Source: Seminavis robusta
Taxonomy: Eukaryota; Bacillariophyta; Bacillariophyceae; Naviculales; Naviculaceae
Assembly: GCA_903772945.1 (NCBI GenBank)
Contig: CAICTM010000715.1
Span: 1-51,549 of the forward strand
Direction of reading: 5' to 3'
DNA: 51,549 nt
Position 1 is the stretch's first letter. The number at the start of each line of letters is the position of its first letter. The notes under the pieces are model-generated. The model was not told where the DNA came from and ran no database searches. It saw only the letters and a list, made by a program, of their open reading frames with translations. The translations under genes and the position numbers were made by a program. This document shows positions 21,700 to 30,382 of this stretch, piece by piece.

Positions 21700-23004
21700 A
21701 TGATGATGCGCAAGATCTTCAACGATGATCGTGTCGGTTCTTATCTCCAGCGGTCCGAGGACTCTTTCTTTGAAGACGTCCATGGTGCCATGTTCTCGGA
21801 CAGCGGCAACAGAGACGAGAGCGGCCCAACCGAGCTTTTCCGAGATGTACCTTTGCCTCTTGTCGAATCAAAACCTCGGCGGTGCTCGGAAATATTGTTC
21901 CGATTCAAGAAAACACTGGCTGGGGTCCTTCAGCGGAAAAAGATCTGTCCACAACAAGTCACCGCTACCTCACTCACTGCGGAGGAACGCGACAGGCTTT
22001 TGGAAACTTCGCGCGCACTCAAGGAAATCGGTCCCTTGCATCAGAATCTTGATGAGAGTCATCTGGTGAACCGAATCGGTGATGAGTACTTGATCTCCGG
22101 AGTATTGGGGTCAGGTTCCTTTGGCATTGTACTCAATGGGCGAAGACCCACAGAGTCATCGAAGAATGATGTTGCAATCAAAGTATTGGTAAAGAGTGAC
22201 CTCGCATCCATAGCGGATCTACAAGCGGTCAATAGCGAAATTTGTGTCCTGCGGCACCACGGCAACAGCCACCCCAACATTATCGGGTTTCGCGAGACAA
22301 TCCACGGGCCAGAGAACATCTACATTGTCTTGGAAAAGTCACAAGTATCCCTGCAACAACTGTGGCACTTGCACAGCAATATGTTCGCGACCCAGCCCAA
22401 CCTCTTCCAGGTGATCACCCGTGGGATTTTGAAAGCAGTGGCATACTTGCACGATGTTGGGATTAGCCACAACGACCTTCATCCAGGCAACATCCTGATT
22501 TGCACTGAGTTGGACAGCCAGCGCAATCTCAATGAGGGTCGGGTCATCGAGACCACTGACATTCGCCTTTGTGACTTTGGTATGGCCCGCATGGCAGATG
22601 ACTACAATGGCATGTCACTATTGAATGAAAAGTCTCCCATTCTTCTGCCTCGTGGAGGACTTGGCCGGCCGCTCAATCGCGCGCCTGAGACTGCCACACA
22701 GTCGCTCTACGATTCGAAAAAGCAAGACGTCTGGTCCTTGGGTTGCATCCTCTTTGAAATCAATCTGCATTGGACCGGCGTGGAAGACTGGGAAGACACA
22801 ATATTGCAGTCAAGAAAGAATCCAAAGGCAATGCAGCGTAAAATGGCCCAGATCCTGAAGAAAGCGCAAAGAATTCCAATTGATGGCAATGGACCGAAGC
22901 TCATGCATGACCTGCTCTTCAAGCAGCTGTTGGTCATGAACCCCAAAAAACGGGTATCAGCTGGTCAAGCTTTGAATCATCCTTGGTTTGACTTTGAATA
23001 CTGA
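21700..23004 (+). CDS. Serine/threonine protein kinase with HND catalytic loop
   Basis: 434 residues from the triple ATG at 21700; the frame is open to 21178 but the extra part is not kinase-like. The kinase domain fills about 130-432: glycine loop GSGSFG (137-142), VAIK with Lys161, alpha-C Glu near 180, HPNI (191-194), catalytic loop ISHNDLHPGN with His257-Asn258-Asp259, DFG at 292-294, APE at 328-330, DVWSLG, and the late Arg region KKRVSAGQALNHPWF. The catalytic Asp, Lys and Mg-binding Asn263 are all present, so activity is plausible. Asn replaces the Arg of HRD, so the usual activation-segment contact is missing. The 130-residue N-terminal region is unrecognised. Substrate unknown. Converges with the TsaD gene. 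Confidence 0.88.
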   Translation: MMMRKIFNDDRVGSYLQRSEDSFFEDVHGAMFSDSGNRDESGPTELFRDVPLPLVESKPRRCSEILFRFKKTLAGVLQRKKICPQQVTATSLTAEERDRLLETSRALKEIGPLHQNLDESHLVNRIGDEYLISGVLGSGSFGIVLNGRRPTESSKNDVAIKVLVKSDLASIADLQAVNSEICVLRHHGNSHPNIIGFRETIHGPENIYIVLEKSQVSLQQLWHLHSNMFATQPNLFQVITRGILKAVAYLHDVGISHNDLHPGNILICTELDSQRNLNEGRVIETTDIRLCDFGMARMADDYNGMSLLNEKSPILLPRGGLGRPLNRAPETATQSLYDSKKQDVWSLGCILFEINLHWTGVEDWEDTILQSRKNPKAMQRKMAQILKKAQRIPIDGNGPKLMHDLLFKQLLVMNPKKRVSAGQALNHPWFDFEY

Positions 23005-23164
23005 TTTCCTCCCCGTATAGCAAGTTTTTATAATCCTTTCTTTAACACCTTATTAGTTCCTAATGAATTCACACAAATGCATTGTTCAGTACCAGATTCA
23101 GACTTAGCAAAAGCAGATAGGCACTTTTCAGTTTGGCAAATAATTTCCTTTTTCTCGTGGCTGG

Positions 23165-23310
23165 AACTATCGTAGCTATGGTCAAGAGCTGTGGCACTCA
23201 CACACAATCATGTATTCTGGACCCGGCCAAACCTTTTCCAGGTGATCACACATAGGGTGTTGAATGTATTGGTGTACATGTACTTGCATGAGGTTAGAGT
23301 GCTTGAAGAT
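23165..23310 (+). pseudogene. Fragment duplicated from the kinase gene
   Basis: DNA reading GAGCTGTGGCACT and PNLFQVITHRVLN then YLHEV matches the kinase segment at about 22360-22460 (PNLFQVITRGILK then YLHDV), with extra and changed codons. It lies about 160 bp after the kinase stop and lacks every catalytic motif. The open frame continues to about 23550 with unrelated acidic sequence. Confidence 0.7.
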
Positions 23311-23551
23311 CCATGGAGCATTGTCAAACAGCCCCTCGATGTCAAAATATCTGATGAAGAGGATGATGGTGGGGAAGAGACCACCAGCACACAATTGCCT
23401 CCCTTGAACCAGTCTTGCCAGCACGCTTCTGCGCAGACCTATCATCTACCTGTACAGAATGAAAGACTAGTGTCTGACCCGGAGGGAGACAGTCAATGGG
23501 ATAATGTTCAGTACAGTCAAAGGTGCCACTTAGCTAGTATTATCTACAACT

Positions 23552-25255
23552 CTATTTGGCTTCATGTTCCAAAGAAAAAGGATACCTTGCATAGACGTCG
23601 CGGCTGGTTGGATCATCGGTACTTCCCACCATGATTCGTTCAATGGCTGCCCAGGCACTCATGCTGCCTTGATCCGTACATAATCTCGGTGGAGGGACAA
23701 ACATCTTCCATCGATCTTCTTCATCGTCGTCATTGTCTTGACTGGAAGAACAACGCTCACACAATGTTTCCAGCCGTGCTCGTAGTTCCTGGTTGGCAGC
23801 AACGCCCCCCACCACAGCAAGACTTCTTATTTTAGAACCACCCTGTTCTTGTTCTTCCTGTTCCACCATTTTCATAGCACGTTCTAGTCGTTGTTCAATG
23901 TGTTTAATGGCCACATTTTGAAAGGAGGCAGCAATGTTGGCCTTGTCTTGATCCGTCAACAAGTCTTCCAGGTTCCCATCCATTTCCGTGTCACAAATCT
24001 TTTCGGCCGCTCTCCGAACGGCTGTTTTGAGACCTGCAAAACTGAAATCGCAGTCTTTGCGGTTCCGGAGTGGAATGGGCAGTGGAACAGCAGTGGGATC
24101 CCCTTGTTTGGCCAAGGCTTCGACAGCCGGTCCGCCTCCCCCTCCAACTGGTAGACCAAGAAGACGAGCTACCTTATCATAAGCTTCCCCCAGGGAATCA
24201 TCTAATGTGCCCCCAATGATGGAGTATTTGCCAATATCGAGACACTTCATGATCTGACAGTGTCCTCCAGAAACCAGTAGTGCCAAGAATGGGAACTGCA
24301 TGGTGCGTACAGTCTCGTGCACTAGATCGGTGGCAGGGAATACAAAATTGTTGGTTGTTGCTGTCGACGGCGATGCTTCCTCCAGTGGCAATCTTGCCAT
24401 GAGAATATGAGCTTCCAAATGATGTACTCCCACAAACGGTTTTTGAAATGTTTGTGCCAGTTCTCTGGCCTTGGTAGCTCCCACTCGTAAACATATTTCC
24501 AATCCGGGTCCTATGGTAACGCCAATGGCATCGATTTCCTGAATGGAAGAAAATCCTGCTCGTTCGACGGCCAAATCTACAATGCGATCAATGGCGTCCT
24601 CATGGGCATCTCGGGCCAATCCTGGCACGACGCCACCCCATTGTTCGTGAATGTCACCCTGCGAAGCCAGAGCTTCTCCGAGAATGACTCCATCACTACG
24701 AACCACGGCAGCACCGGTATCGTCGCAACTGCTTTCAATGCCCAAGACGGTAAAGGGACGAGTTCGATCCGGCAACCCAGAGGCAGCCAAATAGTCTTTT
24801 GTTTCCGAGTGTCGCGGCAATTGGTATGTGACGATTCCTGGTTGACCATGATCCATAGCTTTGGCCAATCCAATCAGCTTGCGACGTTTGTTGCGTGCTT
24901 CGTTAAATCGCTTCTCCTTTTTCTTGTTCCGATGGACTTGCTGATTATCATGTGTACCGGTACGGGTCGTTTGATTCTGGAGGTTGCTCACAATTTGGGT
25001 AGCATTTTCTTGGGTTGAAGTGGACGCGGTAGTACCGGTATCTGTCGAGAATATCCTTGTCAGCAAGGGTGCTTGATTCCCACGCATCAGATGTTGTGGC
25101 CGTGTCCAGCTTCGTCCATTACTGGTAGTATGGTGCAGAAATCTTTTTGCAGCTGACGAAGACCACCCTTGGCATCGTCGCAGAAACGCTACAGTTGCCA
25201 CTGCTACCACCATTCTGACCCAGAAATCTCTATTTGAGGTACTAGGATGAATCAT
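23552..25255 (-). CDS. tRNA N6-adenosine threonylcarbamoyltransferase, organellar (TsaD/Qri7/OSGEPL1)
   Basis: 567 residues, single exon. Makes the t6A37 modification in ANN-decoding tRNAs, transferring threonylcarbamoyl from the TsaC/Sua5 product. The catalytic core starts near 168 with VLGIESSCDDT; the metal-binding HxxxH is His279-His283 in HHLEAH; further motifs are TIGPGL (about 247-252), FLALLVSGGHC, GTLDDSLGEAYDKVARLLGLP and VGGVAANQELR, ending VYARYPFS. The 160-residue extension is rich in Ser/Thr/Arg/Lys with a short hydrophobic start, as expected for mitochondrial or plastid import; an internal Met15 (25213) could also serve. The long linker within the C-terminal half is charged. 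Organelle choice is inferred. Confidence 0.93.
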   Translation of the reverse strand: MIHPSTSNRDFWVRMVVAVATVAFLRRCQGWSSSAAKRFLHHTTSNGRSWTRPQHLMRGNQAPLLTRIFSTDTGTTASTSTQENATQIVSNLQNQTTRTGTHDNQQVHRNKKKEKRFNEARNKRRKLIGLAKAMDHGQPGIVTYQLPRHSETKDYLAASGLPDRTRPFTVLGIESSCDDTGAAVVRSDGVILGEALASQGDIHEQWGGVVPGLARDAHEDAIDRIVDLAVERAGFSSIQEIDAIGVTIGPGLEICLRVGATKARELAQTFQKPFVGVHHLEAHILMARLPLEEASPSTATTNNFVFPATDLVHETVRTMQFPFLALLVSGGHCQIMKCLDIGKYSIIGGTLDDSLGEAYDKVARLLGLPVGGGGGPAVEALAKQGDPTAVPLPIPLRNRKDCDFSFAGLKTAVRRAAEKICDTEMDGNLEDLLTDQDKANIAASFQNVAIKHIEQRLERAMKMVEQEEQEQGGSKIRSLAVVGGVAANQELRARLETLCERCSSSQDNDDDEEDRWKMFVPPPRLCTDQGSMSAWAAIERIMVGSTDDPTSRDVYARYPFSLEHEAK

Positions 25256-25882
25256 TACCGAAACAACAATCCCCTCTCTTCAAATCTGGTGTCTTCTTTG
25301 TGGCACTATCTTCTCTATCTAGCTACTAGATACGTACCGGTAGCTGGCTCGAAGGATGTGATGGCTCGAAGGATGGGCCGCCGATTGCTGAACCTTCTTG
25401 CTTCCTGCTTGATGGGTGGATGGGGATCGAGATACGATGTACTAGTACTGTATCTCGATTCGTAGGGGATTTGACGTCAGTCATGAGTGATGGAGTCATG
25501 GATCGCTATCGAATCAATCCAATCCCATGCCCAGTCGAATGATCAATCCTACGATGTGACGACCATGGACCAAGAAGAAAGGAGGGTCGAGCATGGTAGG
25601 GTGGCCAAATGATTATTTTAAAATTTGGTCATGGTTTTGGGCATTCTCACAAGTACCGGTACAGCCCCATAGATTAGTTCGGTAGCAGACTGACAGTTTG
25701 GCGGCTTGAACAGCACAGGCATTCCCACCAAAATATATATTTCATATCACGTGACGAGAGCTCAAAAGCTGGTCAACCAGCACAAAATGAATACTGTTCA
25801 CTGTATCTATCATTGGGCTCTTTCTAGCTAGACCTACATGTACGTGCACAGTACCCCCTTGGAGCCAGCTGTTTACATGAAG
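25256..25882. promoter_or_regulatory. Upstream region of the TsaD gene
   Basis: 627 bp without a gene. It contains TGACGTCA at 25472-25479, about 217 bp before the TsaD start, two TACCGGTA palindromes (25335-25342 and 25654-25661) and a CACGTG box near 25749. The CRE-type and E-box-like motifs suggest bZIP or bHLH control; this is inference. Confidence 0.4.
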
Positions 25883-27013
25883 CTAATAGTAGTCGTCATA
25901 GTGGTCATACGCTCCATTGAGAGCAGCCAGAACGTCGCGAGCGTCATCGTCCCAAGGCTTCACACCTTGACAGAGCAGCTCGTAGGTTTCATCCTCTGTA
26001 AACCCATGGTTCGTGTTCCTATCATCGTGCATCCAAGCGCGTTCCTCATCCATTTCTGCTTGATCATGAAGATCCATACCACCCATGGCCGCAATCATTT
26101 GAGCGTATAAAGGCCCAAGAGAAGCAGGGTCCATGTTGTAGCCTGGATATTGAACGTTTGCAACAGCATCAATATTTTTGTAGTCACTGGATAAAGAGGA
26201 GGAGGTGATGGGTGGTCCACCCCCCCATGGCTTGGGGAGGGAGCAGTTTGTGCAGGCAATCAACATGGATCTCTTCTCTTGATAGGCACGTTCATAGAGA
26301 TCGCTGTCCAGAGCCCATTGGAGAGATTTGCTTTCATAATCCCCGTCTGGTCGACAAAAGCAAATGTTATCCTCTGTGTAAACACCTGCCCGTAGTGGAG
26401 TTCCACAAAGCTGGCACGGGTAGGGACAACCTGGATATGGCTTGACCGGCACTCGAAATGTTCCCGGTGGCAGCTGCGTATCTCGAAGGTGTTGATTGTC
26501 CTTGTGCACAAGTTTTCGGAATTTCTTGATGTCAATTTCGGCCCAAAGGTCGGGATCTTTGGATTGCAGCTCATCAAGGCGTTGTTTGTGCGTGAGATCG
26601 ACTTCTGTCTCCCGCGACTCCCTAAGAGCCGCACGTCTTTTCTCTTGGATACTGCCACCATTAACAATGGTAGGACTGAATTGGGACTTCTGGTTGTCAA
26701 CAGAGTTCTCGCGCGAAGTCTTTCCGTCGACTTTGGTGTTGGTTGTTGGTACCGGTATTCGTGGAGTTGCCGATTCTGACGGTGGAAGTTCCGCACCTGT
26801 CCTTCTTCTGGTACCCAGTGCGATGTCCTCTGCTGAAATCGTTGGATCAGGGATACCCGTCACAATGGTCTTGTGGACCTTGCGATCCAACTCGGAGATT
26901 GCCCCATACGCAGCCAGAATCTCGTGGCCCCAGAGCGCCTCCTCCTCTGGCTCCCAAGGCCATTTCGACTTGTTCTTTTTTTCCCTCTTCTTCTTGTTGT
27001 TGTTTGTTGGCAT
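25883..27013 (-). CDS. Hypothetical protein with paired-Cys motifs
   Basis: 376 residues from the ATG at 27013; an ATG at 27046 would add 11 residues, but the later start opens the very basic run MPTNNNKKKREKK typical of a soluble protein. The N-terminal 150 residues are charged and probably disordered. Around 180-245 sits a Cys-rich core: GCPYPCQLCGTPLR, then ICFCRPDGDY, and after about 35 residues ACTNCSLPKPWGGG. These six to seven Cys could bind zinc. The C-terminus is acidic and ends in a Tyr/Asp-rich tail (YDHYDDYY). I do not recognise the family; no signal peptide or membrane segment is seen. A nucleic-acid or protein-binding role is possible but unsupported. Confidence 0.7.
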   Translation of the reverse strand: MPTNNNKKKREKKNKSKWPWEPEEEALWGHEILAAYGAISELDRKVHKTIVTGIPDPTISAEDIALGTRRRTGAELPPSESATPRIPVPTTNTKVDGKTSRENSVDNQKSQFSPTIVNGGSIQEKRRAALRESRETEVDLTHKQRLDELQSKDPDLWAEIDIKKFRKLVHKDNQHLRDTQLPPGTFRVPVKPYPGCPYPCQLCGTPLRAGVYTEDNICFCRPDGDYESKSLQWALDSDLYERAYQEKRSMLIACTNCSLPKPWGGGPPITSSSLSSDYKNIDAVANVQYPGYNMDPASLGPLYAQMIAAMGGMDLHDQAEMDEERAWMHDDRNTNHGFTEDETYELLCQGVKPWDDDARDVLAALNGAYDHYDDYY

Positions 27014-27359
27014 GATGCAATGCTCTTTTGTTGTAAGAAGTAACAAAATACTTTGGCTAGCTATGGTCTAACAGTATGCCATAGATAGTCTATCCGACTG
27101 AGGCAGGGAGAATTAGATACGAGTGTGCAACAACGGCAAAAAAGATCTCTCGCTGTGCGGTGAGAGGAACGGTCCATGTCCGGTGTATACGGTACCAGGT
27201 ACCGGTACCAGGTACTAAGAGTACGAGTACAGCTGTACCAGCTTATTCAAGCAGTCGTTTACGTTTGTCAGTCAGGATTGATACGTCACTGGGGAGGGTT
27301 TGACCTTGGCGCTAGTCTAAATAAATGTACCACCGTGTACCACTACACAACCAACTTGC

Positions 27360-27670
27360 TCAGCACCTTGAGGTATTCCACTCAAATTGAGTCTTTTCTC
27401 CTTTTTTCAAAAACATTTTCTTCAAAAATATGTTCCCCAGACCGAAAAGGAAACAGCCTATTTAAGCTGACCAATCTTATTCTGAATTTTAAGAGCCTAA
27501 TTAGGCTCTTAAAATTACAACAGGCTCTTAGAATTCAGATCTGAAAAACCAGATTGAATATCTAGCTAATTTACACTGGGATCTGAGTTTTCAATTTTCC
27601 AATCTTAATTCTAAGAGCCTAGAATAGGCTCTAAGAGGCTCTGAGAATTCAGATTCAGATTATTCAACTT
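27360..27670. repeat. Palindromic AAGAGCC/GGCTCTT repeat block
   Basis: Two related blocks (about 27468-27545 and 27598-27665) each carry AAGAGCCTA and TAGGCTCT in inverted orientation followed by AGAATTCAGAT. The first holds a perfect 32-bp palindrome at 27485-27516. It may be a small foldback element; ends were not identified. Confidence 0.5.
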
Positions 27671-28572
27671 CAACAGGCCTTGTGGAGTCCTGCATGTCTC
27701 TTTGCTTCATTTTACATTTTCTGAACAATTAAACTTTGAGCTTTTTCTTCCATTTGGAGGAAATTACCCCAAGGTGCAGGAACACGACAACGCAATGGTT
27801 GCTACCGGTAGCTAGTAGTCTATCTAACCCATAGAAACTGACTTAATTAAACTTTGCAATAGAGAGCAACTCAAGTCCTGAAAGGATCCAGAGACTCACC
27901 AGAGAAGCTAATCAACTCTTGCAACAATATCTGTGAGGCCTGCGGACTCAATCCCACATTTCTCCATAATACACCGTACCGGTAGCCCACCAAGCACTGA
28001 TGATTCCCATGGGGGATGCAACATAGTTTCAGGTTATTTTTTGCTTAAATCGTATGATCATATCAGTGGCAGTGGAATTGATAAGCAAGATTGCTGCGGG
28101 CACGTGTTGGCCAAGTCGTGGCACCTTCGGAGCCCCTGAGACTGCCTGGACTAAGCTCATGTACCCAATCGTGGACGGGAACGTTGTCTCCTCCCAAATC
28201 TGCGCTACCGGATTGGTTAGAAGATTGAAGTCCATCCAAGCATCGTTTGCAGCGGCGATATGGTACTGGTAGGACGGCTGACGGCTGTATCTGCTGCCAC
28301 AGAGTCCCTTTGCTTCACACTTCAAACCTTTTCATACTTCGAAATAAAAAGTGCTGAGTACACCGTCTATATTATCATCTGGGAAACTACTTGTTCTCTC
28401 TTTAGTAAGACGTCTATTTGCTCATTGTTGCGTTCTCGTAGATTCTCATTCTTCCCTTCTCAAACCTGACCGCTCCAGCTCAAATCTCAGGGTTGGTTGC
28501 GCATTGTTGTCCAGCTTGATTGTTCGTACGCGGTCTTCTTGTTCCTCGCCTTGAGTTCAGGCGATCTATTTC
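27671..28572. other. Intergenic, no convincing gene
   Basis: About 900 bp. A 98-codon minus-strand frame at 28029-28325 is the longest; it has a mixed composition (WMDFNLLTNPVAQIWEETTF) that looks protein-like but matches nothing I know. It may be a gene remnant. TACCGGTA occurs at 27803-27810 and 27977-27984. Confidence 0.4.
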
Positions 28573-29298
28573 TTACTTTTGATCCCCACCAAAGTCGCTC
28601 TCTTCGTTCATGACGGGTTCACATACCTCCTCGTCTTTATTGAGGTACCGATCCACGATATTCTCTTGAATCCAGGATGTAGTACTCAGTGCCAATCCAA
28701 TTCTCAATGGGACAGCGAACCTGAACAAGACAGCAGGAAGTGGAAATAAAATTATGGAGCTGTGAGATGCTTGTCATCAAGTAAGTAAAACTAAGCGAGC
28801 GCTGCAAGCCGGCGATACGTACCTGGCAAAGTTGACAAAGGCAAAGGCTTCCGCTCCAACTTTGGCTTGATCGTCTGAGTTGCTCAAATCTGGCCAGTGT
28901 CCTGTCACTTGATGGTAACCAATGATGCACACAGGAATGCTAATAAACCAGAACGCCAACTCCCACAGAGCATAGGAAATGACACCAGCTGTTCCAGCTT
29001 CCTTGACCTTGGCCAAAAGTTTTTCTGTTTCAGTTTGTTCCTCGGGTTCCTCGGGAACTTCACAGTCATCCTTCACTGCCACTTCTGTGGACGCCTTGTT
29101 GTAATTGACAATTCCCAAAGTGGATTGTTCTTGCTTGCTCTCGGTGCCCACGGGTGCCATGTGCAGAGAAGAGACTGGTCGTACTTGTTGGGATACAGGA
29201 ACAAATGCTGCTCGGCGAGGCGTAGAACCGACAAAGGCAGAAACGCTCAACGCCGATGCCAACAAGAGAAGTGCGGGGAGAATCTGTGCTCGTGTCAT
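28573..29298 (-). CDS. DUF1279 (FAM210-like) plastid membrane protein
   Basis: Two exons, 29298-28823 and 28720-28573, separated by a 102-nt GTACGT...CAG intron; joined, 207 residues. The leader has a signal peptide ending SVSAFVG, a classic diatom ASAF plastid site. An acidic linker (EVPEEPEEQTETEK) leads to the DUF1279-like region, about 108-190: LLAKVKEAGTAGVISYALW, one hydrophobic helix (ELAFWFISIPVCIIGY), then after the splice FAVPLRIGLALSTTSWIQEN. Joining the exons restores the FARFAVPLRIGLAL run. FAM210-type proteins sit in organelle membranes; the role in plastids is not known. The last exon also carries an internal GTATGT, so an alternative 3' splice form is possible. Confidence 0.78.
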
Positions 29299-29673
29299 TT
29301 TCGTTGTCAGTCCGATAAACCGATTGTGAATTGGTGTTTTCCGTGGTTGTGTTTAGGTGTTGTTGTATTTTATGTAGCTAGCTAGCTAGTAGACTACCTT
29401 CTTCTAAAGCTTCTAAAGTTTGATGGTCGCTACGATTTGTTGGTTGAAGGCATCTCCTTCTCCACTTTTCTCCAGCTCTCTTATTGATTGAATCAGCACC
29501 TTGTGATTGGGTGTTGGCCCATTGGCGTCAGAAGAGGAAGACAACACGTCAGTCCGTGAACAGCTCAGTCCTGTTTTCGTCGTCACATAAAAAATATATT
29601 CTCCGGAGCCTCTGCCTCCTGGTACTGTACATGTATCCCCCAGATCCCAGGCAAGGCAAGCTCTGCAGGACCA

Positions 29674-30113
29674 GCAAGGTCCCGAAACGGGACTTAATTT
29701 TAAAATTTTAAATGGTGCTGTGAGTTAGTTTCACCGTTTCGGTTAGTTTCACGCTTTTGAGCTAGCTAGTTTCACCCTTCTTGAGTTAGTTTCACGCTTT
29801 TGAGTAGTTTCACGTTTTTTGAGTTAGTTTCACCGTTTTGAGTCAGTTTCACCGTTTTGTGTTAGTTTCACGCTTTTGCGTTAGTCGTGTTTAAATTGAT
29901 TTACTATGATAGGAATGTACTTAGTTTCACACTTTTAGAGCTAGTTTCATAGCTTTTTGTTAGTTTCATGCTTTTGAGTTAGTTTCACGCTTTTGAGTTA
30001 GTTTCACCGAAATCGAATTCCCATGAAACTAAGAAAACGGTAAAACTAACGAGATCATTCGAAAATCAAACTGAAATTTTAATCTTCTGGCACGTTTCCG
30101 GACCTTGCGCGCA
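29674..30113. mobile_element. MITE-like element with TTAGTTTCAC minisatellite
   Basis: Imperfect inverted ends: GCAAGGTCCCGAAACGGGAC at 29674 and the complement of GTTTCCGGACCTTGC ending at 30108. The 7-mer AGGACCA is found immediately before (29667-29673) and shortly after (30114-30120), a possible target duplication. The interior, 29723-30010, is a minisatellite of about 13 copies of (G)TTAGTTTCAC(C/G) with 15-22 bp periods, followed by two inverted copies (GAAACTAAG, AAAACTAAC). No coding frame. Whether the transposase gene 270 bp downstream mobilises it is unknown. Confidence 0.6.
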
Positions 30114-30382
30114 AGGACCACTACCAACAGTTTGAAGCACTCAGAGCATCAAAAGGCAGTGATATGATTGGTGGAGAGTGAGTATATGTGTCAGCAACAT
30201 TTAACAGTACTGACGCTTACATGACACATACGTATAGAGACAATGTGCTACCAAGCTTAGCATTTCGCGCCCTTTTCTTAAACTGAGAAGTCTTTTTCGA
30301 AGGATTCCCTTTCGACAATGATGGTCTGGAGCGGCATTTCCAACCAAAAAATCGAAGTCGACACCATTGCAAACATAGCACC

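Noticed and set aside
29717..30010. CRISPR-like array of TTAGTTTCAC repeats
   Set aside because: Repeat is 10 nt with short irregular spacers inside inverted ends, in a eukaryotic context; it is a minisatellite in a MITE.
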